A DNA stretch of 64,000 nucleotides from Bacillus sp. AFS055030 (GTDB lineage: Bacteria > Bacillota > Bacilli > Bacillales > Bacillaceae_G), in the NCBI RefSeq assembly GCF_002574545.1, contig NZ_NUGT01000035.1:54148-118147 (forward strand), given 5' to 3'. This document shows, one piece after another, positions 18,105 through 25,704 of this stretch; position 1 is the stretch's first letter; each line of letters begins with the position of its first letter. Made by a program: the position numbers and the translations under genes. Under the pieces are notes generated by a model that was given only the letters and a program-made list of their open reading frames with translations, was not told the origin of the DNA and searched no databases.

Positions 18105-18836
18105 TTATTTAAAACATGAAAAGATAAGTACGATCGGTATTCTTTGTCTTCTTAAAAACTCTTCTTCACTTTTAAAATGTAGTTGTTTTGGCGTACCTTC
18201 ATGTAATTGATCGATACGGAATCCCGTATTCCTTAAAAGATTAAAATATTGTTCAGTTGTGCGATGGTATTTGACGACTACTTTATTCATCCATGGTTCT
18301 TTTCTTTCGCCTGTTAAAAAGTAATCGTCTACAATCCAACTTTCTCGTCGGTCGCCTGAACGTTTACTTAAAAAGGAAGCTGTAGTTAGAGGATGTTGCA
18401 CACTAAATAGAAACTGGCCGTTTTCTTTTAAGCTGTTATATATTTTTTGAAACAAAAGCTCAATGTTTGAAATATAGTGCAGTACAAATCTAGAAGTGAC
18501 AAGTTCAAATGAATTCGTAGGAAAATCATAATCCTCAATAGAAATATGCTCAACAGTACCTACTGTATCCTTTAAATTAGTCAAGGCTGACTTAACCATT
18601 TGCTCAGATCCTTCTATCCCTGTATAGGTTTTAGCTCCAAGTAATAGAAGTTCCTTCCCAAATGTTGCGTCTCCACAACCTAAATCTAATATCTTTTTCC
18701 GTTCGACATTCCCAATTAATTCATTGATAATTGGTCCTTCTATGGCATTGTTAGGACTATCTTCTCTATTCTTTCGTTGAATAAATTCTGAAAAAAAATC
18801 ATCTTGATTGTAAACCGTTGAACCGCGATACTCCAT
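18105..18836 (-). CDS. Class I SAM-dependent methyltransferase
   Basis: Cytosolic methyltransferase of 243 residues. SAM-binding motif I is ILDLGCGDATFG, with motif II YTGIEGSEQM and later FELVTSRFVLHYI. The residues after the core carry an FLFSVQHPLTT segment typical of ubiquinone/menaquinone- or small-molecule-type methyltransferases (Methyltransf_11/25 group). ATG 18836 lies behind AAGGAGTG; the longer frame to 18890 lacks a site. The gene is not part of the B. subtilis order between ykuI and ykuJ, so it is a lineage-specific insertion. Substrate unknown. Confidence 0.87.
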   Translation of the reverse strand: MEYRGSTVYNQDDFFSEFIQRKNREDSPNNAIEGPIINELIGNVERKKILDLGCGDATFGKELLLLGAKTYTGIEGSEQMVKSALTNLKDTVGTVEHISIEDYDFPTNSFELVTSRFVLHYISNIELLFQKIYNSLKENGQFLFSVQHPLTTASFLSKRSGDRRESWIVDDYFLTGERKEPWMNKVVVKYHRTTEQYFNLLRNTGFRIDQLHEGTPKQLHFKSEEEFLRRQRIPIVLIFSCFK

Positions 18837-19133
18837 ACAAACACTCCTTAATCGTTCAAAAGTTTTTTTAAAAAATTGAAAAGCAGGCACAAATTATCTT
18901 ACTTTAACATTAATTCAGATCTAGATGAAGAGAGAAATTACCCATATAAAAAAATTCGAACATAGCCTTTTCTAAATCAAAAATCGACGAATTCATATAT
19001 AAAAGCTTATTTTACTTAAAAGTAGTGTTTTACTCTGTCAAGTAATGTAAAAAAGATAAGAACGATTCGTGTAGTATTGTTCAATATAATAATGATACGA
19101 TTAGAAAAAGTTTTAGCCCAAGGAGGATTAAGA

Positions 19134-19211
19134 TTGAGAGGACTTATTTCGAAAGTTCTTTTTGCATCGTCCGTCATGTTTTTTGTTTTTCATTTTATAG
19201 GAGTTGGGTAA
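19134..19211 (+). CDS. Putative 25-residue membrane micropeptide
   Basis: A short frame (TTG start) preceded by a near-perfect Shine-Dalgarno AAGGAGGATTAAGA. It encodes a basic N-terminus (MRGLISK), one hydrophobic helix (VLFASSVMFFVFHFIG) and ends VG. Length, positive-inside charge and spacing are those of single-pass bacterial micropeptides. No family is recognised. A strong bidirectional terminator at 19275-19317 lies downstream, so it can be its own transcription unit. Could also be part of a small RNA with a coding segment. Confidence 0.5.
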   Translation: MRGLISKVLFASSVMFFVFHFIGVG

Positions 19212-19274
19212 TTGGGAACTATTTTATGACAAGCCTTTGAAACGATCTTAAAAACATTGCAGTATAGATTGATA

Positions 19275-19317
19275 AAAACCCCCTAAATGAATGGAAACAG
19301 TTCATTTAGGGGGTTTT
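19275..19317. terminator. Strong bidirectional terminator
   Basis: A 17-bp perfect stem, AAAACCCCCTAAATGAA with TTCATTTAGGGGGTTTT, loop about 9 nt. It separates the micropeptide unit from the convergent glutaredoxin-like gene. Confidence 0.93.
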
Positions 19318-19337
19318 ATTTTAATATGGATAATGGA

Positions 19338-19571
19338 TTAACATTTTTGTAATTTAGCTTGAATTTGCTCCATCTGAACGCCTCTGATGATCTCATCATC
19401 AATGATTAAAGTTGGAGTTGAGTATGAATCTAATTCAAACATCATTCTCTTTTTAGCAGTTTCATCTTTTGAAACGTTATATTCAATATAAGAAACATTC
19501 ATTTCTTTAAGATAATTTTTCAAAAATTCACAAGGAGGGCATCCATCTTGTGTAAATAATTCAATTTTCAT
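19338..19571 (-). CDS. Glutaredoxin-like thiol-disulfide protein
   Basis: 77-residue protein with a thioredoxin/glutaredoxin fold signature. Beta strand MKIELFTQ is followed by the CPPC active site (residues about 10-13). The cis-proline region is YSTPTLII, and the last residue is a cysteine. Length fits NrdH-like or small glutaredoxins (70-80 aa). Expected to reduce disulfides or carry redox equivalents in the cytosol; the partner is unknown. ATG preceded by AAAGGATGAC. Not in the B. subtilis order at this place. Confidence 0.85.
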   Translation of the reverse strand: MKIELFTQDGCPPCEFLKNYLKEMNVSYIEYNVSKDETAKKRMMFELDSYSTPTLIIDDEIIRGVQMEQIQAKLQKC

Positions 19572-19820
19572 AAAACGTCATCCTTTTTCATTTTTTCTTA
19601 ACGCATTGTATAAAACTATTATGACATAGAAAAATATAGGATATAAAGAAATTTGTTTTTTAGTTGAAACGACTATTTTTCTTGAATTTATATTGAAATA
19701 CAAGTATTCTTATTAATGGACACTTACATAGCAGAAATCTATCAGAAGTTTTTGGATAGAAATTGTAAGAAAGTAAAACCTATATTTAGGGAATGACACA
19801 TGGTAGAAAGGAGTTCTAAT

Positions 19821-20057
19821 ATGTCTTTATTATTAGGAATTTTAGAACGCTTAGAAAGTTTAAAACAACAAGCTACGAACGGTGAGGTTGCTCAAAGATA
19901 TTTTGAAGTTAACGGCGAAAGAAAGTGTAGCGTTAAGTATTCTGAGAAAAATGAAACATTTGAATTAGAAGTTTTTCAACAAGGTGAAAAACCACAAACG
20001 TTCCCATTCGACAATATCGATATGGTAGCAATTGAAATATACGAAATTATTTCATAA
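19821..20057 (+). CDS. ykuJ: YkuJ family protein
   Basis: 78-residue conserved Bacillus protein (B. subtilis YkuJ 79). Recognised by MSLLLGILERLESLK, YFEVNGERKC and the end FPFDNIDMVAIEIYEII. Acidic and soluble, probably alpha/beta; function unknown. ATG 19821 follows AGAAAGGAG; the upstream ATG at 19800 would begin before that site. Followed by a strong terminator, so monocistronic. Confidence 0.9.
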   Translation: MSLLLGILERLESLKQQATNGEVAQRYFEVNGERKCSVKYSEKNETFELEVFQQGEKPQTFPFDNIDMVAIEIYEIIS

Positions 20058-20064
20058 GAAAAGA

Positions 20065-20092
20065 AAAAACAAGCTTAGCTTGTTTTTTTTTT
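20065..20092 (+). terminator. Terminator after ykuJ
   Basis: AAAAAACAAGC/GCTTGTTTTTT hairpin centred on TTAG with a run of ten Ts. Confidence 0.93.
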
Positions 20093-20184
20093 AAATATTT
20101 TATTACAAAATTGTTAGGTCGTGCTAATCCCAAATCATAATGAATACATTATTATGTATTGTTATGAAAAGGGAGGTCATATAC

Positions 20185-20703
20185 GTGAATAAAGATCAGT
20201 ATCGATTTTACAATGTGAGTGAAAGAAATATGAGTTTTGATCATGTAGTTGATCGGCTTTATCAATTTGTAAAAAGTGATCCTAATAAAAAATATCGACT
20301 TTCCATTGGGACAGATTCTCAGGTGCATAGTAATGGAACTAAGTTTATTACAGCACTTCATTTGCATAGGGTAGGTAATGGAGCTTGGGGATGTTTACAT
20401 ACTTGTTGGCATCACAAGAAAATCCGAAATTTAAAAGAGAAAATATTTCTAGAAACTATGTATAGTCAAGAAATAGCTTTTTTATTATCTCCTTTTCATT
20501 TAGAGAAAATTTTTAGTCCGCTTCATGAAAATGCTAATTCAAATAATTTTAGTTTTGAAATCCATCTAGATATTGGTACGGTAGGGCTAACGAAAGAGTT
20601 TATTCAAGAAATGACATCTAAAGTAAGTGCAATGGGCATTATTCCTAAGATAAAACCTGATTCTTATACAGCATTTAGTTATGCAAATAAATTTACTAAA
20701 TAA
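20185..20703 (+). CDS. ykuK: YkuK family protein (ribonuclease H-like fold)
   Basis: 172 residues, the same length as B. subtilis YkuK. SIGTDSQVHSNGTKFITALHL is the family's hallmark, here noted as SIGTDSQ and FITALHL, and HLDIGTVGLTKEFIQEM follows. The family (DUF458) has an RNase H-like fold with conserved acidic residues; no activity is proven. GTG 20185 lies behind AAAGGGAGG; upstream ATGs give a longer frame without a ribosome-binding site. Followed by abbA after 53 bp. Confidence 0.88.
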   Translation: MNKDQYRFYNVSERNMSFDHVVDRLYQFVKSDPNKKYRLSIGTDSQVHSNGTKFITALHLHRVGNGAWGCLHTCWHHKKIRNLKEKIFLETMYSQEIAFLLSPFHLEKIFSPLHENANSNNFSFEIHLDIGTVGLTKEFIQEMTSKVSAMGIIPKIKPDSYTAFSYANKFTK

Positions 20704-20756
20704 GAAGTTTAAACTAAATAAACATTGATTAAAATGAGAATTAGGAGGGATGATGG

Positions 20757-20948
20757 ATGTTAAGTGAACAAAATTTTACAGAAGATGAATTGACTTTATT
20801 GGTCGACACTGTGATGAAACAAAATTATGCAATCGAACTCATTTCATCACAGATAACTGATATCGAAAATGGATTAATGGATGCAGGCGAGGATCAATAC
20901 GAACGATTAGTACATTTATATCAAAAATTAAGGGATTTAGGGTTATGA
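20757..20948 (+). CDS. abbA: AbrB antirepressor AbbA
   Basis: 63-residue helical protein matching B. subtilis AbbA (65 aa, formerly YkzF). FTEDELTLL, NYAIELISSQITDIENG and YERLVHLYQKLRDLG correspond in order. In B. subtilis, AbbA is made under Spo0A control at the onset of sporulation and relieves AbrB repression by mimicking DNA. The flanking genes, ykuK and darB, are the same as in B. subtilis. Shine-Dalgarno AGGAGGG lies 7 nt upstream. Confidence 0.88.
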   Translation: MLSEQNFTEDELTLLVDTVMKQNYAIELISSQITDIENGLMDAGEDQYERLVHLYQKLRDLGL

Positions 20949-20963
20949 TGACACATATAGATG

Positions 20964-21003
20964 AACGTTTAGATAATTAATTAGTTATCTAAACGTTTTT
21001 TTG
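20964..21003 (+). terminator. Terminator after abbA
   Basis: AACGTTTAGATAA pairs with TTATCTAAACGTT (20964-20997), followed by TTTTTTT. The rest of the gap to 21240 is AT-rich and holds no further gene. Confidence 0.93.
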
Positions 21004-21240
21004 TTTTTATAAATCGTCATCGTTAAAAAATTGTAAATTAAGTTAAATTGGAAAGGGGTTACAAATCTGATAATATAGGAAATAAGGACGTAATCCTTAA
21101 TCCGAATAAAATAATGTATAGGATTTTTTCTATACAAATGATAAGCAAAGTTGTATGGGTATTAATTATTAATGTTTTTTATAAATAGATGATTTCTACC
21201 ATTTTTAAAACTTTTGCTTTTCTATTGGGGGACGATATTT

Positions 21241-21687
21241 TTGATTAGTATTGATGGTTCACAATTTTTTGAACATAAAGTAGAAGAAGTTATCATTTCA
21301 AGTGAAAAAGTAGCTCATGTACAAATTGGTAATAGTTTAGAGCATGCATTATTAGTGCTTACAAAATCTGGATATTCTTCAATCCCAGTATTAAATCCTA
21401 AGTTTCAGTTACTTGGTTTAATAAGTACGTCCATGATTTTAGACGGAATACTTGGATTAGAACGAATCGAATTTGAACGATTAAGTAATATGAAAGTAGA
21501 AGAGGTAATGTGTACTGCAATCCCATTATTAAAAACGACTGATACGCTCGCTAAAGGACTTGAATCTGTAGTTGATCATCCATTTGTATGTGTAGTTGAT
21601 GCGAATAATACGTTTGAAGGTATATTAACCCGTAGATCGATTTTAAAACAATTGAATAAAAACGTAAGAAGATATAATAAGCAATAA
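21241..21687 (+). CDS. darB: CBS-domain c-di-AMP receptor DarB (YkuL/CbpB)
   Basis: 148-residue protein made of two CBS motifs. KVAHVQIGNSLEHALLVLTKSGYSSIPVL aligns with B. subtilis DarB (noted here as KVAHVQIGNSLEHALLVL and GYSSIPVL), and the second half has ILTRRSILKQLNKNVR. Known role: when c-di-AMP is low, apo-DarB binds the (p)ppGpp synthetase Rel and also pyruvate carboxylase; c-di-AMP disrupts these contacts. pycA is also in this window at 53.6 kb. TTG 21241 follows GGGGGACG; the frame extends to 21214 without a better site. Confidence 0.92.
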   Translation: MISIDGSQFFEHKVEEVIISSEKVAHVQIGNSLEHALLVLTKSGYSSIPVLNPKFQLLGLISTSMILDGILGLERIEFERLSNMKVEEVMCTAIPLLKTTDTLAKGLESVVDHPFVCVVDANNTFEGILTRRSILKQLNKNVRRYNKQ

Positions 21688-21692
21688 CGGCT

Positions 21693-21730
21693 AAAAAAAG
21701 TAAGTCACTATTTTATTGACTTACTTTTTT
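21693..21730 (+). terminator. Terminator after darB
   Basis: AAAAAAAGTAAGTCA pairs with TGACTTACTTTTTT around CTATTTTAT. Confidence 0.93.
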
Positions 21731-21779
21731 ACTAATAGTTAATCCAGTTTATATGTATGTAGAAAGACGGGGGGATTAT

Positions 21780-22646
21780 GTGCAAATCGATGATATCCGT
21801 TTAATCATTACTTTGTCTGAAGAGAGAAATATGAGGAAGGCAGCAGAGCGGTTATTTGTTTCTCAACCAGCTTTAAGTCAAAGGCTACAAAATTTAGAGA
21901 AGCAAGTTGATAGTGAATTGTTTATTCGTTCTCAAAAAGGATTGATTATTACTGCTTCAGGGGAAATCATATTAAATTACGCGAGAAAGATGGAAGAAAC
22001 CTATCAAGCAATGTTAGAGCAGTTACAAATTTTAAAATCTGATATTTCGGGTACTTTAAAGATTGCCGTTTCATCTGTTGTTGCGCAATACTGGTTACCA
22101 CCGGTTTTAAAGAAATTTGTTTCAAGCTATCCAGAAGTACAAGTTTCACTATTTACCGGTTGGAGTAGTGAAATCACAAATCGCTTATATGAAAATGAAG
22201 TTCATCTAGCAATTGTCCGAGGAAACCAAAATTGGTTTGGGGAAAAGGAATTGCTTTTTTCTGATGAATTATTATTAGTTGATACAAAAAAAAATAGTCT
22301 TGATGAATATAAAAAGATACAAAGACCATTTATTCAGTTTAAAAGTAATTCAAATTATTATCAGCTGATCCAGTCTTGGTGGTACGAGCATTTTAATTCA
22401 TTACCAAAACACGAAATTGTAGTCGATCAAATAGAAACATGTAAACAATTTGTATTGAATGGTTTAGGTTTTGCAATCTTACCTTCCTCTGTCTTACATG
22501 ATGTAAGTGATGAAAATATAATAAAAACACCTTTAATGACAAAAGAACAATCAGGTTTATTTCGCGATACATACTTACTTTATAATCGAGATGCGATGAA
22601 ATTGAAACAAGTAGAAGGATTCATCGAGTCAATTCGAAAAAAATAA
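21780..22646 (+). CDS. ccpC: LysR-family regulator CcpC
   Basis: 288-residue LysR-type regulator. The N-terminal winged HTH is MRKAAERLFVSQPALSQRLQ, and the effector domain contains the YkuM/CcpC-like block WSSEITNRLYENEVHLAIVRG and FIQFKSNSNYYQ. Known role in B. subtilis: citrate-responsive repressor of the TCA genes citB and citZ, autoregulated. GTG 21780 has GGGGGGA 5 nt upstream and gives the MQIDD N-terminus; the frame opens earlier at 21753. Position between darB and dapH resembles B. subtilis. Confidence 0.9.
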   Translation: MQIDDIRLIITLSEERNMRKAAERLFVSQPALSQRLQNLEKQVDSELFIRSQKGLIITASGEIILNYARKMEETYQAMLEQLQILKSDISGTLKIAVSSVVAQYWLPPVLKKFVSSYPEVQVSLFTGWSSEITNRLYENEVHLAIVRGNQNWFGEKELLFSDELLLVDTKKNSLDEYKKIQRPFIQFKSNSNYYQLIQSWWYEHFNSLPKHEIVVDQIETCKQFVLNGLGFAILPSSVLHDVSDENIIKTPLMTKEQSGLFRDTYLLYNRDAMKLKQVEGFIESIRKK

Positions 22647-22666
22647 TAAGATTAATCGACAAAATG

Positions 22667-22711
22667 TTGCTAGTTACTTACTAGATTTGATAGAGTATTC
22701 TTATTAAGAAT
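22667..22711 (+). promoter_or_regulatory. Putative dapH promoter with 15-bp palindrome
   Basis: TTGCTA (22667-22672) and TAGAGT (22691-22696) are 18 nt apart. A perfect 7-1-7 palindrome ATTCTTA-T-TAAGAAT (22697-22711) follows at the expected start site. It has Fur-family geometry but does not match the Fur, PerR or Zur consensus. Operator role is inference. Confidence 0.45.
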
Positions 22712-22731
22712 AACAAAGGGGGCAATTCATT

Positions 22732-23448
22732 ATGAAATTAATGGACGCAAATGAAATTATTGCATTTATTGCAAATAGCACGAAAAAAACACCTGTAAAG
22801 GTTTATGTAAAAGGTCAATTAGACAAGCTTACTATTTCTGAATCAGTACAATCATTTATTTCTCAAAACTCTGGAGTTTTATTTGGTGAATGGGATGATG
22901 TTAAAGTAATCCTTGAAGAGCAAAAAGAATACATAGAAGATTATGTAGTAGAATCAGATCGTCGCAATTCTGCAATTCCACTTTTAGATGCTAAAGGTAT
23001 TAAAGCTCGCATCGAGCCAGGTGCATTTATTCGTGATCAAGTTACAATTGGTGACAATGCTGTAATTATGATGGGTGCGGTTATTAATATCGGTGCCGTA
23101 ATTGGTGAAGGTACAATGATCGATATGAACGCAGTACTTGGAGGACGTGCTACAACAGGTAAAAACTGTCACGTTGGTGCTGGTGCTGTTTTAGCTGGTG
23201 TAATCGAGCCACCATCAGCAAACCCAGTTATTCTTGAAGACAATGTATTAATTGGTGCTAATGCAGTCGTATTAGAAGGTATTAGAGTAGGTGAAGGCGC
23301 AGTAGTAGCTGCAGGTGCAATTGTTACTGAAGACGTTGCCCCTTATACTGTCGTTGCAGGAGTTCCTGCAAGAAAAATCAAAGATATCGATGATAAAACA
23401 ATTTCAAAAACTGAAATCATTCAGGCTTTAAGACAACTAAATCAATAA
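22732..23448 (+). CDS. dapH: Tetrahydrodipicolinate N-acetyltransferase DapH
   Basis: 238 residues (B. subtilis 236). Transfers acetyl from acetyl-CoA to tetrahydrodipicolinate, the first dedicated step of the acetyl-DAP branch. After an N-terminal alpha/beta domain, residues about 90-215 form the left-handed beta-helix of hexapeptide repeats ([58 protein letters not shown]). Strong site AAAGGGGGC before the ATG. A hairpin plus structured leader separates it from dapL, so the two genes need not be expressed equally. Confidence 0.97.
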   Translation: MKLMDANEIIAFIANSTKKTPVKVYVKGQLDKLTISESVQSFISQNSGVLFGEWDDVKVILEEQKEYIEDYVVESDRRNSAIPLLDAKGIKARIEPGAFIRDQVTIGDNAVIMMGAVINIGAVIGEGTMIDMNAVLGGRATTGKNCHVGAGAVLAGVIEPPSANPVILEDNVLIGANAVVLEGIRVGEGAVVAAGAIVTEDVAPYTVVAGVPARKIKDIDDKTISKTEIIQALRQLNQ

Positions 23449-23455
23449 TAATTAG

Positions 23456-23490
23456 AAGTAAGCGTAGAATTTATTTTTCTACGCTTACTT
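23456..23490 (+). terminator. Hairpin after dapH (arm 1 of a repeated pair)
   Basis: AAGTAAGCGTAGA pairs with TCTACGCTTACTT, followed by only a short T-tail (TATAG). Its arms AAGCGTAGA/TCTACGCTT recur exactly in the terminator at 23647-23675. Confidence 0.8.
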
Positions 23491-23515
23491 TATAGACATC
23501 ATACTAAAATATGAA

Positions 23516-23680
23516 TTCAGACTGATGACAAGAATTTGACTTTCTAAAGGGTAATGTCTGATAAGGAATAGCGTTACCTATAAAGGTAATGAGCACTTCG
23601 AAAGACACGAAAAAACGAAGAAGTCGTGCGTATGGTAGGCAGTCTGAAGCGTAGAAATATATCTACGCTTTTTTTGGAGG
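23516..23680 (+). promoter_or_regulatory. Structured leader and terminator in front of dapL
   Basis: A closing stem TTCAGACTG (23516-23524) with CAGTCTGAA (23640-23648) encloses about 115 nt. Inside, CGTTACC (23572-23578) can pair either with GGTAATG at 23550-23556 or with GGTAATG at 23585-23591. A further GCAC...CTTCG/CGAAG...GTGC hairpin lies at 23593-23629. The closing stem abuts a terminator (23647-23675: AAGCGTAGA/TCTACGCTT plus eight Ts) whose T-run touches the dapL Shine-Dalgarno GGAGG. Layout is that of a transcription attenuator. It does not match any riboswitch class I can recognise; the ligand, if any, is unknown. Confidence 0.6.
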
Positions 23681-23687
23681 AGTAAAG

Positions 23688-24800
23688 ATGGATTCATTTA
23701 TTAAAATAAGAAGGGATTTACATTTAATCCCCGAACTTGGATTTCAAGAATTCAAAACACAAGCATATTTACTTGATTATTTATCAAGTTTAGATCAAGA
23801 AAGAATGATCATTGATACATGGAGAACAGGTATTTTCGTTCGAGTAAAAGGGTTAAAATCTACTAGAACGATTGGTTACCGTACAGACATTGATGGATTA
23901 CCAATGAAAGAAAACACAGGATTAGCATTTTCATCGATTCATGAAGGAAAAATGCATGCCTGTGGTCATGATGTACATATGAGTATTGCTCTTGGTGTTC
24001 TTACTAATCTTGTTAATGAGCCAATAAATGACGACGTCGTATTTATTTTTCAACCTGCTGAAGAAGGTCCGGGTGGAGCGGAACCTTTGCTTAAAAGTGA
24101 AGAATTTAAATCATTTAAACCAGATGTAATCTATGGTTTACATATAGCGCCCGAGTATCCTGTAGGTACCATTGCAACGAAACCTGGTATGTTATTTGCT
24201 CATACATCAGAGCTTTTTATTGATTTTCATGGCTTAAGCGGTCATGCAGCTTTCCCGCATTTAACGAATGATATGATCGTCGCATCAAGTCATTTTATCA
24301 CTCAAGTTCAATCGATTGTCTCAAGAAACGTAAATCCATTAGACAGTGCTGTCATTACGATTGGTAAAATAACCGGTGGAACAGTTCAAAACGTTATTGC
24401 AGACCATGTTCGAATAGAAGGTACGATGCGAGCGTTAAGTGAAGAAGCGATGCTAAAATTAAAAAATAGAATTGAAAGTCTTGTGAATGGATTTCAAGAG
24501 AGTTTTCAGTGTAAAATAGAAGTAGATTTTGGAAGTAATTACTATGGAGTAATAAACGATGAATCGTTGACGAATGAATTTTTCAATTTTGCGAAACAAT
24601 ATGACGGTATAAATGCAGTCCGTTGCGATGTTGCCATGACGGGTGAAGATTTTGGTTATATGACAAAAGAAATTCCAGGCCTAATGTTTTGGATTGGCGT
24701 AAATTCGGAATTCGGACTCCATAATCAAAAATTAAACCCAGATGAAAATGTGATTCCATTAATGATCCGATTCATATCCGATTTTCTAAAAGGAAATTGA
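23688..24800 (+). CDS. dapL: N-acetyldiaminopimelate deacetylase DapL (YkuR)
   Basis: 370-residue M20 metallopeptidase-family amidohydrolase. Metal-binding motifs [10 protein letters not shown] and [13 protein letters not shown] are present, as are the dimerisation-domain segment SGHAAFPH and the late [18 protein letters not shown]. It removes the acetyl group from N-acetyl-LL-DAP to give LL-DAP, acting after PatA. Good Shine-Dalgarno GGAGGAG 8 nt upstream. Its 5' UTR carries the terminator-containing leader at 23516-23680, suggesting attenuation specific to this gene. Confidence 0.95.
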   Translation: MDSFIKIRRDLHLIPELGFQEFKTQAYLLDYLSSLDQERMIIDTWRTGIFVRVKGLKSTRTIGYRTDIDGLPMKENTGLAFSSIHEGKMHACGHDVHMSIALGVLTNLVNEPINDDVVFIFQPAEEGPGGAEPLLKSEEFKSFKPDVIYGLHIAPEYPVGTIATKPGMLFAHTSELFIDFHGLSGHAAFPHLTNDMIVASSHFITQVQSIVSRNVNPLDSAVITIGKITGGTVQNVIADHVRIEGTMRALSEEAMLKLKNRIESLVNGFQESFQCKIEVDFGSNYYGVINDESLTNEFFNFAKQYDGINAVRCDVAMTGEDFGYMTKEIPGLMFWIGVNSEFGLHNQKLNPDENVIPLMIRFISDFLKGN

Positions 24801-24839
24801 TGAAAATGATTTTCAGTTAATAATAATTATAAATTAATA

Positions 24840-24868
24840 TTGACTTTAAATAAGTAGTTTACTATAAT
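24840..24868 (+). promoter_or_regulatory. ykuU promoter
   Basis: TTGACT (24840-24845), 17-nt spacer, TATAAT (24863-24868): a strong vegetative promoter, consistent with an abundant peroxiredoxin. Confidence 0.8.
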
Positions 24869-24915
24869 ATCACTTGTATGATAAATAGTTACATAAATAT
24901 TGGAGGTAAAAACTT

Positions 24916-25458
24916 ATGGCAGAACGTTTAGTAGGTAAACAAGCACCACGCTTTGAAATGGAAGCAGTTTTAGCAAATAAAGAATTTGGTAAAGTAAGCT
25001 TAGAAGAAAACATGAAAAACGATAAATGGACAGTATTATACTTCTATCCAATGGACTTCACTTTTGTATGTCCAACTGAAATCGTAGCAATCTCTGATCG
25101 TTACGACGAGTTTGAAGATCTTGATGCAGAAGTTATTGGTGTTTCAACTGATACAATTCACACTCACTTAGCATGGATCAACACTGATCGTAAAGATAAT
25201 GGCTTAGGTCAATTAAAATATGCATTAGCTGCAGATACTAACCATGCTATTTCTCGTGACTATGGCGTATTAATTGAAGAAGAAGGTATTGCATTACGTG
25301 GATTATTCATCATCAGCCCAGAAGGTGAATTAATGTACCAAGTAGTACACCACAACAACATCGGTCGTGAAGTTGATGAAGTTTTACGTGTACTTCAAGC
25401 TTTACAAACTGGTGGACTTTGCCCAGCTAACTGGAAACCAGGTCAAGCAACTCTATAA
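24916..25458 (+). CDS. ykuU: 2-Cys peroxiredoxin YkuU
   Basis: 180-residue AhpC/Prx1-type peroxiredoxin. Peroxidatic cysteine in DFTFVCPTE (about residue 52) and resolving cysteine in GGLCPANWKPG near the C-terminus define a typical 2-Cys enzyme reducing peroxides with thiols from a thioredoxin-like partner. The thioredoxin-like YkuV follows as in B. subtilis, here separated by a terminator and a repeat-like element. Strong promoter and site (GGAGGT). Cytosolic. Confidence 0.96.
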   Translation: MAERLVGKQAPRFEMEAVLANKEFGKVSLEENMKNDKWTVLYFYPMDFTFVCPTEIVAISDRYDEFEDLDAEVIGVSTDTIHTHLAWINTDRKDNGLGQLKYALAADTNHAISRDYGVLIEEEGIALRGLFIISPEGELMYQVVHHNNIGREVDEVLRVLQALQTGGLCPANWKPGQATL

Positions 25459-25484
25459 TTACTAGTCAATTAAGAATGAATGTC

Positions 25485-25513
25485 AAAGGTCTAACTTATG
25501 TTAGGCCTTTTTA
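25485..25513 (+). terminator. Terminator after ykuU
   Basis: AAAGGTCTAAC pairs with GTTAGGCCTTT (one G-U), followed by TTTA. Confidence 0.8.
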
Positions 25514-25521
25514 AACACAAT

Positions 25522-25656
25522 AACGAAAAGTGGAAGGCGTTTGTTCAGACCAGACAAGCATAAGGCAAGGACCGAGAAAAGTTGGTTTTTACTTTTATCG
25601 GTCATTGACTTATGACCTCGAGGGTCTAACGCCTGGAACTAGACAAAACGAAAAGT
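25522..25656. repeat. Foldable interspersed-repeat-like element with 10-bp direct repeats
   Basis: A GC-richer, non-coding 115-bp core is flanked by identical AACGAAAAGT copies (25522-25531 and 25647-25656). Nested complements run through the core: AGGCGTT with AACGCCT, AGACC with GGTCT, CATAAG with CTTATG, and GACCGAGAAAAGT with ACTTTTATCGGTC. It would fold into one long hairpin. The segment GACAAGCATAAGGCAAGGACC (given in part: ACAAGCATAAGGC) resembles a repeat I recall from other Bacillaceae genomes. It is therefore probably a MITE/bcr-like element inserted between ykuU and ykuV. Confidence 0.65.
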
Positions 25657-25704
25657 AAAACAAGCTCACCTTAGAGCTAATGAAACAAGTAGGAGGACTA
25701 TAAA

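Noticed and set aside
19079..19105. Possible Fur box (ATAATAATGATA) before the micropeptide
   Set aside because: Too few matches to the 7-1-7 Fur consensus in an AT-rich context.
23516..23680. Lysine riboswitch (L-box) or T-box upstream of dapL
   Set aside because: Neither the L-box core nor the T-box sequence (AGGGTGGNACCGCG) is present; kept only as an unclassified structured leader.
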